Positions 43,614-51,756 of a DNA stretch of 64,000 nt are shown piece by piece (positions within the stretch are counted from its first letter, which is position 1; each line of letters begins with the position of its first letter). Below the pieces are notes generated by a model. That model ran no database searches, was not told the origin of the DNA, and worked only from the letters and a program-made list of their open reading frames with translations. Where the stretch lies: NCBI RefSeq assembly GCF_000302535.1, contig NC_018708.1:4154001-4218000 (forward strand). The letters are read 5' to 3'. Both the position numbers and the translations under genes were made by a program. The DNA comes from Acidovorax sp. KKS102. GTDB taxonomy: Bacteria > Pseudomonadota > Gammaproteobacteria > Burkholderiales > Burkholderiaceae_C.

Positions 43614-44276
43614 TCAGGCCGCCGTGGTCTGCGGGGCCCAGATGGGCAGGCCCACCAGTTGCTCCAGCTCGGCCAGCGACAGCCCGGGCACGGTGTCGAT
43701 GAGCTGCAACCCGGTGGGCGTGCAGGCCAGTGTGCACAGATCGGTGTAGATGCGCTTCACGCACGCGACACCGGTGAGCGGGTAGGTGCACTGCGTCACG
43801 ATCTTGCTCGCGCCCTGCTTGGTCAGCAGGTCCATCATCACCCAGGTCTGCTTGGCGCCGATGGCCAGGTCCATCGCGCCGCCCACGGCGGGGATGGCGC
43901 CGGGCTCGCCCGTGCTCCAGTTGGCCAGATCGCCCGTGGCCGACACCTGGAAGGCGCCCAGCACGCAGATGTCCAGGTGGCCGCCGCGCATCATCGCGAA
44001 GCTGTCGGCGTGGTGGAAGTACGCGCCGCCAGGCAGCAAGGTCACCGGCTGCTTGCCCGCGTTGATGAGGTCGTAGTCCTCCAGCCCCGCAGCGGGCGCC
44101 GGGCCCATACCCAGGATGCCGTTTTCGCTCTGCAGGATGACCTCGCGGCCGGCGGGGATGTGGTTGGCCACCAGGGTGGGTTGGCCGATGCCCAGGTTGA
44201 CGTAGGCGCCGTCGTGGATGTCTTGCGCCACGCGTTTCGCCAACTCGTCCTTACTACGCTTTTGATAGCTGCTCAT
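43614..44276 (-). CDS. pcaJ: 3-oxoadipate CoA-transferase subunit B
   Basis: This is the catalytic subunit of the heterodimeric CoA-transferase that activates 3-oxoadipate with succinyl-CoA. The 220-residue protein has the catalytic Glu51 in SENGILGMGP. GAMDLAIGAKQTWVMMDLLTK and QCTYPLTGVACV are family motifs. Similarity to acetoacetate ScoB is close; the thiolase next door and the IclR regulator argue for PcaJ. The first codons (MSSYQKRS) coincide with a copy of the GATAGC element. It starts 30 bases after pcaI. Confidence 0.9.
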   Translation of the reverse strand: MSSYQKRSKDELAKRVAQDIHDGAYVNLGIGQPTLVANHIPAGREVILQSENGILGMGPAPAAGLEDYDLINAGKQPVTLLPGGAYFHHADSFAMMRGGHLDICVLGAFQVSATGDLANWSTGEPGAIPAVGGAMDLAIGAKQTWVMMDLLTKQGASKIVTQCTYPLTGVACVKRIYTDLCTLACTPTGLQLIDTVPGLSLAELEQLVGLPIWAPQTTAA

Positions 44277-44302
44277 GCTTATTCTTCCTGCGCTTGCGGC
44301 CA
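44256..44302. repeat. GATAGC/GCGCTT element spanning the pcaI-pcaJ junction
   Basis: ACGCTTTTGATAGCTGCTC leads through CATGCTTATTCTTCC to TGCGCTTGCGGCC. Both ends of the element are clear. It contains the pcaJ start codon and supplies its first six or so codons. Confidence 0.6.
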
Positions 44303-44305
44303 ATA

Positions 44306-45007
44306 TCACGCGGATTTCTTGAATCCGCCCGCCTGCGTGGCCGTGCGGTCGATCTTGACGACATGCGTGACGTAGATGCCGGGGGTGACGATGGCCTCCG
44401 GGTCCAGCGCGCCCAGCTCCACCACCTCATGCACGGTGGCAATCGTGGTCTTGGCAGCCGTGGCCATCACAGGGCCGAAGTTGCGCGCCGACATGCGGTA
44501 GGTGAGGTTGCCCCAGCGGTCGCCCTTTTCCGCCTTGATCAGGGCCACGTCGCCGTGGATGGGGTACTCCAGCACGTAGTGTTTGCCATTGATCTCGCGC
44601 GTCTCCTTGCCCGCCGCCAATTCAGTGCCGTAGGCCGTCGGGCAGAAGAAAGCGCCAATGCCCGCGCCCGCAGCGCGCAGGCGCTCGGCCAGATTGCCCT
44701 GGGGCACGAGTTCGAGTTCGAGCTTGCCGCTGCGGTACAGCTCATCGAACACATAGCTGTCGACCTGGCGCGGAAAGCTGCAGATGATCTTGCGCACCTG
44801 CCCGGCCTTGAGCAGCGCGGCCAGACCCTGGTCGGCATTGCCGGCGTTGTTGTTGACCACAGTGAGGTCGCGTGCCCCCTGGGCGATGAGGCCGTCGATC
44901 AGCTCACCCGGAATGCCGGCCGTGCCGAACCCGCCTATCAACACCGTGGCACCATCCTTCACCCCCGCAAGGGCCTGGGCCACCGAGTCCGCCAGTTTGT
45001 TGATCAT
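44306..45007 (-). CDS. pcaI: 3-oxoadipate CoA-transferase subunit A
   Basis: This is subunit A of the CoA-transferase, 233 residues. The N-terminus has the oxyanion and CoA-binding loop LIGGFGTAGIPGELIDGL and the VVNNNAGNADQGLAALL segment. The GNLAERLRAAGAGIGAFFCPTAYGT stretch is typical. It is the first gene of pcaI-pcaJ-pcaF-SDR and divergent from the IclR gene. The operator lies 46-68 bases upstream of the start codon. Confidence 0.93.
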   Translation of the reverse strand: MINKLADSVAQALAGVKDGATVLIGGFGTAGIPGELIDGLIAQGARDLTVVNNNAGNADQGLAALLKAGQVRKIICSFPRQVDSYVFDELYRSGKLELELVPQGNLAERLRAAGAGIGAFFCPTAYGTELAAGKETREINGKHYVLEYPIHGDVALIKAEKGDRWGNLTYRMSARNFGPVMATAAKTTIATVHEVVELGALDPEAIVTPGIYVTHVVKIDRTATQAGGFKKSA

Positions 45008-45052
45008 TGCAACGCTTTCTTGGTTTGCTTGTATTGTCTCGTTTCTCTGAAA

Positions 45053-45080
45053 TTTGTTCGTATATAGAACAAATGTTCGC
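45053..45080. promoter_or_regulatory. candidate PcaR/PcaU-type operator
   Basis: ATTTGTTC-N7-GAACAAAT is a perfect 8-bp dyad (45053-45075), and GTTCG follows directly (45076-45080) as a third half-site. PcaU-class IclR regulators are known to bind a palindrome plus a third direct repeat. It lies between divergent pcaI and the IclR gene. Confidence 0.75.
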
Positions 45081-45105
45081 TTAAAGAATTATAGTTGGCA
45101 TACGT

Positions 45106-45906
45106 ATGAATTTCCAAACCCCTGAAGCCAAAGACCCCAAACCCAGCGACAGCTATGTGCAGTCGTTCGCGCGCGGGCTGGAGGTGATCCGCTCGTTCAG
45201 CGCGGCCACACCGCAGCAAACCTTGAGTGAAGTCGCCGCGCAGACGGGCCTGACCCGCGCAGGCGCGCGCCGGATCCTGCTCACGCTGCAGACGCTGGGC
45301 TATGTGGAAACGGACGGCAAGCTGTTTCGCCTGAGCCCGCGCATCCTGGATTTGGGGTTTGCATACCTGTCCTCGCTGCCCATCTGGAACCTGGCCGAGC
45401 CGGTGATGGAAGACCTGGTGGAAGAGGTGCGCGAGTCGTCATCGGCCGCCGTGCTCGACGGCCTGGACATCGTCTATGTGCTGCGCGTGCCCACGCACAA
45501 GATCATGCGCACCACGCTGGGCGTGGGCTCGCGCCTGCCCGCGTGCTGGACCTCCATGGGCCGCATGCTGCTGGCCGGGTTGCCGGACGACGAACTGCAG
45601 GCCCGGCTGCAGGGCCACCCCCTGCAACGCTTTACCGCGCACACCACCACGGATATGGAGGCGTTGCTGGCCCACATCCGCCAGGCGCGACAGCAAGGCT
45701 GGTGCCTGGTGAACCAGGAGCTGGAAGAGGGTTTGATTTCGATTGCTGCGCCTCTGACCAACCGCACAGGGCAGACGGTGGCGGCGCTCAACATCAGCGG
45801 TCAGGCCAACCGCACGAGTGCGGCCATGATGCAGGAGAGCCTGCTGCCCGCGCTGCTGAGTGCGGCGCGGACCATTTCGCGCATGATGGGGGCGCCGCGG
45901 GGATAG
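45106..45906 (+). CDS. IclR-family regulator of the pca genes (PcaR/PcaU-like)
   Basis: This is a 266-residue IclR-type regulator. The winged HTH (QTLSEVAAQTGLTRAGARRILLTLQTLGYV) is at about residues 38-67, followed by the effector domain with LPACWTSMGRMLLAGL. The SFARGLEVIRSF segment and the overall pattern match PcaR/PcaU/PobR-type regulators that respond to beta-ketoadipate or protocatechuate. Divergent placement from pcaIJF and the three-half-site operator support this role. The effector is inferred, not shown. Confidence 0.9.
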   Translation: MNFQTPEAKDPKPSDSYVQSFARGLEVIRSFSAATPQQTLSEVAAQTGLTRAGARRILLTLQTLGYVETDGKLFRLSPRILDLGFAYLSSLPIWNLAEPVMEDLVEEVRESSSAAVLDGLDIVYVLRVPTHKIMRTTLGVGSRLPACWTSMGRMLLAGLPDDELQARLQGHPLQRFTAHTTTDMEALLAHIRQARQQGWCLVNQELEEGLISIAAPLTNRTGQTVAALNISGQANRTSAAMMQESLLPALLSAARTISRMMGAPRG

Positions 45907-45946
45907 GCGCCTTGGGACGAACGGAGCATCCTCAACGGGAGTTGGG

Positions 45947-46065
45947 GGTCACCCATCGCGACGAGCGCCTGAAACTGAAGCACCAACACTCGTCTTACGT
46001 GGATAGGGCAAGGGCCGGAGCCGCAACCCCAGCCGCTCGCCACGACGGGTGAACGATGGGTGACC
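45947..46065. repeat. 12-bp inverted repeat bracketing the IclR-DUF3185 interval
   Basis: GGTCACCCATCG (45947-45958) is exactly complementary to CGATGGGTGACC (46054-46065). The 95 bases between hold no reading frame I can support. It could be a long-range hairpin between convergent genes or the remnant of a mobile element. Confidence 0.6.
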
Positions 46066-46287
46066 TCAGTTCTTGCGAAAGCCCAGCACCAACACCACGC
46101 CGCCCAGCACCATCGCGCCCAGGCTCATCCACTGCGGAATGTTGACGGACTCTTTTTCCTTCACGGTGAGTTCCAGCGGCCCCAGCTTGGCCTGGGTGGT
46201 GTCCTTGGTAAAGCTGAAACCACCGGTCAAAAACCCGGCCAGGCCCAGCACCAGCAGCAGGACACCCACAATTCGCATTGCCTTCAT
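46066..46287 (-). CDS. DUF3185-like small membrane protein
   Basis: This is a 73-residue protein with two membrane helices (about residues 5-23 and 51-70) flanking a soluble loop (FTKDTTQAKLGPLELTVKEKESVNIPQW). It resembles the DUF3185 family. The ATG at 46287 has GGGAGA upstream. Function unknown. The stop codon adjoins a 12-bp inverted-repeat arm that pairs with one at 45947. Confidence 0.75.
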   Translation of the reverse strand: MKAMRIVGVLLLVLGLAGFLTGGFSFTKDTTQAKLGPLELTVKEKESVNIPQWMSLGAMVLGGVVLVLGFRKN

Positions 46288-46512
46288 GACAGTTCTCCCA
46301 ACATGCCGGGTTTTGAGGACTGCGACAAAGGGGTCCCGGCTCCCTGCCTTTGCGCCAGCCCAATGTAGGTGCGCGAGCCCGCCGCCCGCGTAGGACGCCG
46401 CCCCGGCGCCCTGTAGCGCACAGGCGCGACCCGCACGGCCCAATCTCTGTCCTCCGTACTTACCGCCCCTGCGCATGCCAAGCCCTTGCCCTGCGTGCTA
46501 CCCTCACGCTCC

Positions 46513-46947
46513 ATGTTCAGCCCCTCCCAAGCCGATGTGCGCCGCTTTCTGTGCGGCGTGCACGCCAAGACCCAGAGCGGCGCCCCCATGGAAGCCATCG
46601 AAACTTTGGCCAGCCTGTGGATCGCCGAGCACCCCGAATACCATGGCGACCTGTCGGATGCCGACGCCGCCGTGGCGCGAAACTACGACGAAACACCGGG
46701 TCAGACCAATCCGTTTTTGCACCTGTCGATGCACCTGTCGATCAGTGAACAGTGCAGCATCGACCAGCCCCGTGGTATCCGCCAGGCGGTGGAGTTGCTG
46801 ACGGCACGCCTCGACTCGCTGCACGACGCACACCACGCCGCCATGGACTGCCTGGGCGAGATGCTGTGGGAAAGCCAGCGCTCCGGCCGCCCGCCGGATG
46901 GCAATGCCTACATTGCCGCCGTGCAACGCCGCGCCACGCGCGATTGA
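46513..46947 (+). CDS. DUF1841 family protein
   Basis: This is a 144-residue soluble protein matching DUF1841, a beta/gamma-proteobacterial family. Visible features are MFSPSQADVRRFL, the HPEYHGDLSDADAAV segment, and NPFLHLSMHLSISEQCSIDQPRG with a His-rich turn, then LHDAHHAAMDCLGEMLWE. The His pattern could bind metal, but no function is established. The ATG at 46513 fits the family start. A strong terminator follows. Confidence 0.88.
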   Translation: MFSPSQADVRRFLCGVHAKTQSGAPMEAIETLASLWIAEHPEYHGDLSDADAAVARNYDETPGQTNPFLHLSMHLSISEQCSIDQPRGIRQAVELLTARLDSLHDAHHAAMDCLGEMLWESQRSGRPPDGNAYIAAVQRRATRD

Positions 46948-46970
46948 TCCAGCAAGCCTCTGAGAAAGCG

Positions 46971-47009
46971 ACAAAGGCCAGCGCCCCATGAGCACTGGCC
47001 TTTGTTTTT
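46971..47009 (+). terminator. rho-independent terminator after DUF1841
   Basis: ACAAAGGCCAG and CTGGCCTTTGT form an 11-bp stem with a 13-base loop, followed by TTTTT. It also lies 26 bases past the stop of the minus-strand lyase gene, but the T-run favours the plus strand. Confidence 0.85.
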
Positions 47010-47034
47010 GGTGGTGAAAGCCCTTCGGGGACGA

Positions 47035-47910
47035 TCAAGCCGTTTCGTAATGCGTCTGGCGCTCTTCCATCGCCTTCCAGCCAATCACTTCCTTGAAGTC
47101 GGCCATGCTGGTCTGTCCACAGGGCAAACCGTCCACATCGCCCGTGCGACGTGCCGACAGCGTCGCCAGATTCTTCTGCAAAGCATGCACCGTGCTCATC
47201 AGCGTCACCACCGGGTAGGTCGCAAAGGCTGCCACCTCTTCGATCTGCGAGCGCGTCAGGCGCGACATCCACAGCCCCTGCATGAGCTGCAGCGACAGCC
47301 GACGGCCCGAGGCATTGCGCAAGCGCACCAAATCCTCATAGCCCTTGAAGGTGCGCGAGATGGGCTGGATCAGGTCCGCACCGGCCTCGGCAAAACGCAC
47401 GGCACGCTCGATAGCCTCCTCGGGGTCGGCCACATCGGTGCGGGCCACGATCAGGAAGTCCGGGTCATGGCGAGCATCCACCGCTGCCTTGATGCGCGCT
47501 ACAGCGTCGGGGATGGAGACCACGGGCGTCACGGCCGCCGCCGCCGGGCAGCGCTTGGGACTGATCTGGTCTTCGATCGAGATCGCAGCCACACCCGCCT
47601 TCTCGAACTCACGCACTGTACGGGCAACGTTGATGACGTTGCCGTATCCGGTGTCGGCATCTGCAAACACCGGTTTCTTCACCACATTGACGATGTTGTG
47701 CACCACGCCCACGTTTTCGGTCAACGTGTAGACCTCCATGTCTGGCTGGCCCAGCAAGGATGCCGAGATGCCAAAGCCGGTGGTGAAAATCCCGTCAAAG
47801 TCCGACTGGTCCACCAGCAGGGCCGACAGGGCGTCTTGCGCGCCCGCCATCCAGAAGGTCGGGCCTGACTGGATGCGCGCACGCAGCTGTTGTCGCAAGC
47901 TCTTGGTCAT
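47035..47910 (-). CDS. isocitrate lyase/PEP mutase-family lyase
   Basis: This is a 291-residue alpha/beta-barrel protein of the ICL/PEPM superfamily. These enzymes cleave C-C bonds of 2-hydroxy diacids (methylisocitrate, 2,3-dimethylmalate, citramalate), usually releasing pyruvate. Metal-binding D84 and D86 are in FADADTGYGN, and the ED pair is at 113-114. The active-site loop reads PKRCP at 118-122, where lyases normally have KKCGH or KRCGH. The base cysteine C121 is kept, but the Gly-His is replaced. It is the last gene of the hydro-lyase and transporter operon, 10 bases after the binding-protein gene. The substrate is inferred to be the hydroxy-acid made by the LeuCD-like pair. Confidence 0.85.
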   Translation of the reverse strand: MTKSLRQQLRARIQSGPTFWMAGAQDALSALLVDQSDFDGIFTTGFGISASLLGQPDMEVYTLTENVGVVHNIVNVVKKPVFADADTGYGNVINVARTVREFEKAGVAAISIEDQISPKRCPAAAAVTPVVSIPDAVARIKAAVDARHDPDFLIVARTDVADPEEAIERAVRFAEAGADLIQPISRTFKGYEDLVRLRNASGRRLSLQLMQGLWMSRLTRSQIEEVAAFATYPVVTLMSTVHALQKNLATLSARRTGDVDGLPCGQTSMADFKEVIGWKAMEERQTHYETA

Positions 47911-47920
47911 GGTCAGGTCC

Positions 47921-49129
47921 TCAGCGCTTCACAGGGTCGATATAGCTGCCCATGGACACGAACTTCTGGTCCTTGAGCTCCATCAGCGCCACGCCTGTCT
48001 GGCCGCGCCGCGCATAACCACCAGCACTGATAGGCTGGAAGGTGATCTTGGGGCCGATCTTCTGGTCAAAATCCTTCATGCCATCTAGCTCAGCAACCAC
48101 CTTGGCACGGCTGGGCTCGGCACCGGCACGCTTCAGCGCCTCGACGGTCACAGCGGCCGACGAATAGCCCATCAGCGCCATCGACGTGGGTGCCGACTTG
48201 GGGTACAGCTTGGCGTAGCGCTGGAAGAACGACTGGATGGCCGGGTTGTTGCCGTCCACCGCGTCGTAGTACGAAGCCACGTACAGCTTGGACTGCGTCT
48301 TGCCCAGCAGCTCGATGAATTTGGGGTCGTTGAGCCCGCCCGCACCGAACACCGTAGGCTTCCAGCCCAGTTTTTCGGCACCGCGGAAGAACTGCACGGC
48401 CTCCTGACCCAGCGCGTAGACGATGACTACATCGGGCTCGGCCTGCTTGAGCTTGAACACCTGCGAGGTAAGGTCGGTCGCAAACCGCTCGAAGGTCTGC
48501 GCCTCAACCAGCTTCATGCCGTGCTTTTCCATGCGCTGCACGGCAATGTCGTAGGCTGGCTTGCCCCAGCCGTCGTTCTGGTAAAGCATCGCGATCTTCT
48601 TGGCCTTGAGCACCTCGACCGCGTGGTCGATGTAGGCCGCCGTCTCGGTGGACTGGGGCGATGGCAGCACGTACAGCAGGTCGCGCGGCGGGTTGGAGGT
48701 CAGGTCCGAGATGCTCAGCGCGCCGATGGTGGGAACCTTCTTGGTGGAGCTGTATTCGTAGGCGCTGATGTTGGTGGCGTGGCCGATATTGCCAACCATC
48801 GCGAACACCTTGTCGCGCTCGACCAGCAGCTTCGCATTGGCCACCGACTTGGCGGGCTTGAGTTCGTCGTCATAGGTGATCAGCTTGATCTTGCGGCCGT
48901 TGACGCCGCCCTGCTCGTTGACCATGTCGAAGTAGGTGCGCATGCCCTCATCCACGGCCTTGCCCATGTAGGCCAGCGTGCCCGACAGCGGCTGCGATGA
49001 GCCCAGAACGATCTCCTGGGTCAGCACGCCCTCTTCCTTGTTTTCGAATGCCTGGGCACTGAAGGATGCAGCAATCAGCGAGGCGGCCGCTGCGGCCAGC
49101 AGGGTACGGCGTGGAATGAAGTGACTCAT
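47921..49129 (-). CDS. HAAT-family ABC transporter substrate-binding protein
   Basis: This is a 402-residue periplasmic binding protein of the LivJ/LivK type. A signal peptide ends near SFSAQA. The mature part has the type I fold with QEIVLGSSQPLSGTLAYMGKAVDEGMRTYFDMVNEQGG. AGGAGACAAACC precedes the ATG. It completes the importer encoded by livH, livM, livG and livF upstream. The family binds branched amino acids, amides, urea and many small carboxylates. The neighbouring enzymes point to a carboxylate here. Confidence 0.93.
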   Translation of the reverse strand: MSHFIPRRTLLAAAAASLIAASFSAQAFENKEEGVLTQEIVLGSSQPLSGTLAYMGKAVDEGMRTYFDMVNEQGGVNGRKIKLITYDDELKPAKSVANAKLLVERDKVFAMVGNIGHATNISAYEYSSTKKVPTIGALSISDLTSNPPRDLLYVLPSPQSTETAAYIDHAVEVLKAKKIAMLYQNDGWGKPAYDIAVQRMEKHGMKLVEAQTFERFATDLTSQVFKLKQAEPDVVIVYALGQEAVQFFRGAEKLGWKPTVFGAGGLNDPKFIELLGKTQSKLYVASYYDAVDGNNPAIQSFFQRYAKLYPKSAPTSMALMGYSSAAVTVEALKRAGAEPSRAKVVAELDGMKDFDQKIGPKITFQPISAGGYARRGQTGVALMELKDQKFVSMGSYIDPVKR

Positions 49130-49197
49130 GGTTTGTCTCCTGTGTTTATCGGTGGGAAGGGAACATGGGGAAAGGAATAGGGAGGTGTGGGTTGGCG

Positions 49198-49938
49198 TCA
49201 GCCCCCCAGGTAGGCGCGGCGGATGTCTTCATTGCCCGCCAGTTCGGCAGCGGGCCCTTGCATCACCACGCGGCCGGTCTCAATGACGTAGCCTTCATCG
49301 GAGATGTCGAGCGCAATGTCGGCGTCCTGCTCCACGATCAGCAGCGTGAGGTTTTCGCGGTCGCGGATGTCGCGCAGCGTTTCGAAGATGGCGTCCTTCA
49401 GGATGGGCGCAACGCCCATGGATGGTTCGTCCAGCATCAGCAGGCGTGGCTTGGCCAGCAGACCCCGGGCAATGGCCAGCATCTGCTGCTCGCCGCCGGA
49501 CAGGGTTCCGGCACGCGATGTGATGCGCTCCTTGAGCCGGGGGAAATAGCCCAGCACACGGTCGATGTCATCGCGTACCTCGGCGGCGGGACGGGTGTAC
49601 CCGCCCAGTACCAGGTTGTCGCGCACCGTAAGCTGCGCAAACACCATGCGGCCTTGCGGCACATGGGCAATGCCGCGGCGCACCAGTGCTTCGGCAGGCA
49701 CGTTGGCAATGGACTGGCCATCATAAATGGCCTGCCCCTCGCTGACCGGCAACAGGCCCGAGAGCGCACGCATCAACGTGGTCTTGCCGGCCCCATTGGC
49801 GCCCAGCACACACACGATGCGGGCCTGAGGCACACGCAGGCTGACGCCGTGTAGCGCGCGGATCTTTCCGTAGCCCGCGCTCAGGTTGTCCACGCTCAGC
49901 AGTGCCGGTGCACTGGATGTCTCAACGCCGTTTGCCAC
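49198..49938 (-). CDS. livF: HAAT ABC transporter ATPase (LivF-like)
   Basis: This is a 246-residue cytoplasmic ATPase. Walker A is LGANGAGKTT, the ABC signature is TLSGGEQQMLAIARGL, and Walker B is LLMLDEPSMGVAP. It starts with GTG at 49938 behind a GAGGAGGCAA site and overlaps livG by 17 bases. It pairs with LivG to drive import through LivH and LivM. Confidence 0.94.
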   Translation of the reverse strand: MANGVETSSAPALLSVDNLSAGYGKIRALHGVSLRVPQARIVCVLGANGAGKTTLMRALSGLLPVSEGQAIYDGQSIANVPAEALVRRGIAHVPQGRMVFAQLTVRDNLVLGGYTRPAAEVRDDIDRVLGYFPRLKERITSRAGTLSGGEQQMLAIARGLLAKPRLLMLDEPSMGVAPILKDAIFETLRDIRDRENLTLLIVEQDADIALDISDEGYVIETGRVVMQGPAAELAGNEDIRRAYLGG

Positions 49939-50779
49939 TCTTGCCTCCTCCGAGATACGCCTCGACCACGGCGGGATGGTTTTCGATTTCTCTGGGTGTG
50001 CCCTGTGCCAGAAACGCGCCGTTGTGCATGACAGTGATCGTGTCCGAGATGGACATTACCAGCGGCATGCTGTGCTCGATGAGCAGCAGCGTCGCTTGCG
50101 TGCTGGCCTGCAGCCGCTTGAGCGTTTCACCCAGGGCATCGATCTCGCGGTTGTTCATGCCCGCAGCGGGCTCGTCCAGCAACATCAGGCGCGGCTCCAG
50201 CGCCATGGCACGGGCCAGCTCCACCAGCTTTTGCGTGCCATAGGGCAGGTCGCGCACCACGGCGTGGGCATGGGCTTGCAGGTTGAGCTTTTCGAGCACG
50301 GTCTCGACGCGCTCACGTTCTGCACGCTCCTCGCGGCGCTGGCGCGGCAGGCCCAGCAAAGCCTCCACCAGCGTGGCGCGCATCGCCATCGAGCGGGCGA
50401 TCAGCACGTTGTCGAACACCGTGAGTTCCGCAAAAAGCTCCAGGTTCTGGAACGTGCGGGCAATGCCCAGTCGCGCCACCTGGTGGGCCTTGCAACCCAG
50501 CAGCTCCACTTCACCCGCGGGTGTGCGATACCGCATAGCGCCTTGCTGGGGCGTGTAGAAGCGACTGATGCAGTTGAGCATCGTCGTCTTGCCTGCGCCG
50601 TTGGGCCCGATCAATGCATGTACCGTGCCGGGCATCACATCGAAACTCACATCCTGCACGGCCACGATGCCGCCGAACGCCATGCGCACACCCTTGATGC
50701 TGAGCAACGGCGTTGGTCGGCCGGATACTGCCGATACCGGCGCCTGCGACGGCAAGGTCTTGGCGTCCATTACCCTCAT
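49922..50779 (-). CDS. livG: HAAT ABC transporter ATPase (LivG-like)
   Basis: This is a 285-residue ATPase with Walker A IGPNGAGKTT. The signature region is RDLPYGTQKLVELARAMA, where LPYG replaces the usual LSxG, which is normal for LivG. Walker B is LMLLDEPAAGMN. An N-terminal extension of about 25 residues precedes LLSIKGVRMAFGG. The ATG at 50779 overlaps the livM stop (ATGA). Confidence 0.94.
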   Translation of the reverse strand: MRVMDAKTLPSQAPVSAVSGRPTPLLSIKGVRMAFGGIVAVQDVSFDVMPGTVHALIGPNGAGKTTMLNCISRFYTPQQGAMRYRTPAGEVELLGCKAHQVARLGIARTFQNLELFAELTVFDNVLIARSMAMRATLVEALLGLPRQRREERAERERVETVLEKLNLQAHAHAVVRDLPYGTQKLVELARAMALEPRLMLLDEPAAGMNNREIDALGETLKRLQASTQATLLLIEHSMPLVMSISDTITVMHNGAFLAQGTPREIENHPAVVEAYLGGGKSGKRR

Positions 50780-51747
50780 CGCACACCCCCGCTCTGCGCT
50801 GCATCCGCACCGGGCAGACGCTTTCGCTTGAAGAGGCTGGCCAGCCCATCGGGCAGGAACATCAACGCCAGGATCATGGCCACGCCGTACAGTGCGCGCT
50901 GGAACTGATCGAACCCGAGGTACGTGAGCAACTGCGGCGCGCCGATGACAAACACCGCGCCCAGCACTGAGCCCAGGATGGAACCCAGACCGCCCACGAT
51001 GACCATCGAGACGAAGCTGATCGACACCATGATGCTGAAGAGCGATGGGTCGATAAAGCGCACCAGCGGCGCGTACAAAGCGCCTGACAGCCCGGTGTAG
51101 AAAGCGCAAACGCCAAACGCCACCAGCTTGAGCGCTGTGGTGTTCAGGCCCAGAGCGCGAGCGGCCGTCTCACTGCCCTTGATGGCCAGAAAGCCCCGCC
51201 CGAAGCGGCTGCGTGCCAGATTGCGCGCAATCCACAGCGCCCCCGCCAGCACGACGGCGGTGAACACGTGGTACGCGCGCTCGTCCAGCGCCCAATCAAA
51301 CAAGGTGGGGCCAGGCGCGCCCATGCCGTTCTCACCGCCCGACATGTCACCGCTGGACTTGGCGATCTCTACCGAGATCATCACAAACCCCAGCGTGGCA
51401 ATCGCCAGGAACACCTCTTCCAGTCGCAGCACGGGGAGCGCCAGCAGCAAGCCCACCACGGTGGCGATGCTGGCGGCAATGAACATCGACAGCACCAGAG
51501 GCACGCCAAAGTGCGTGGTGAGGATGGCCGAGCCATAGGCACCGATGCCGAAGAACACGGCACCCGCCATGGAGATCAGGTTGGTGTAGCCCGTGAGGAT
51601 GTTGGTGCCGAACGAAGCCAGCGTGTAGATGATGACGAGCGTGAAGATGTACAGCACGTAGCCACCGGGCACCAGAGGCGCCAGCACGAAGGCCAGCACG
51701 AACAGCACCGGGCCGAGCCAGGGGTATGCGTCAAAGACTTTGGTCAT
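50776..51747 (-). CDS. livM: HAAT ABC transporter permease (LivM-like)
   Basis: This is a 323-residue inner-membrane permease with about nine or ten helices. Signature segments are FGTNILTGYTNLISMAGAVFFGIGAY near the N-terminus and GRGFLAIKGSETAARALGLNTTALKLVAFGVCAFYTGLSGAL, the EAA-type coupling loop. It sits between livH (9 bases away) and livG (overlap). Confidence 0.94.
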   Translation of the reverse strand: MTKVFDAYPWLGPVLFVLAFVLAPLVPGGYVLYIFTLVIIYTLASFGTNILTGYTNLISMAGAVFFGIGAYGSAILTTHFGVPLVLSMFIAASIATVVGLLLALPVLRLEEVFLAIATLGFVMISVEIAKSSGDMSGGENGMGAPGPTLFDWALDERAYHVFTAVVLAGALWIARNLARSRFGRGFLAIKGSETAARALGLNTTALKLVAFGVCAFYTGLSGALYAPLVRFIDPSLFSIMVSISFVSMVIVGGLGSILGSVLGAVFVIGAPQLLTYLGFDQFQRALYGVAMILALMFLPDGLASLFKRKRLPGADAAQSGGVR

Positions 51748-51756
51748 GGCGGCTCC

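Noticed and set aside
43614-45007. Considered annotating the CoA-transferase pair as acetoacetate-specific ScoA/ScoB.
   Set aside because: The adjacent PcaF-type thiolase and a PcaU-like regulator and operator favour 3-oxoadipate, although sequence alone cannot exclude the other.
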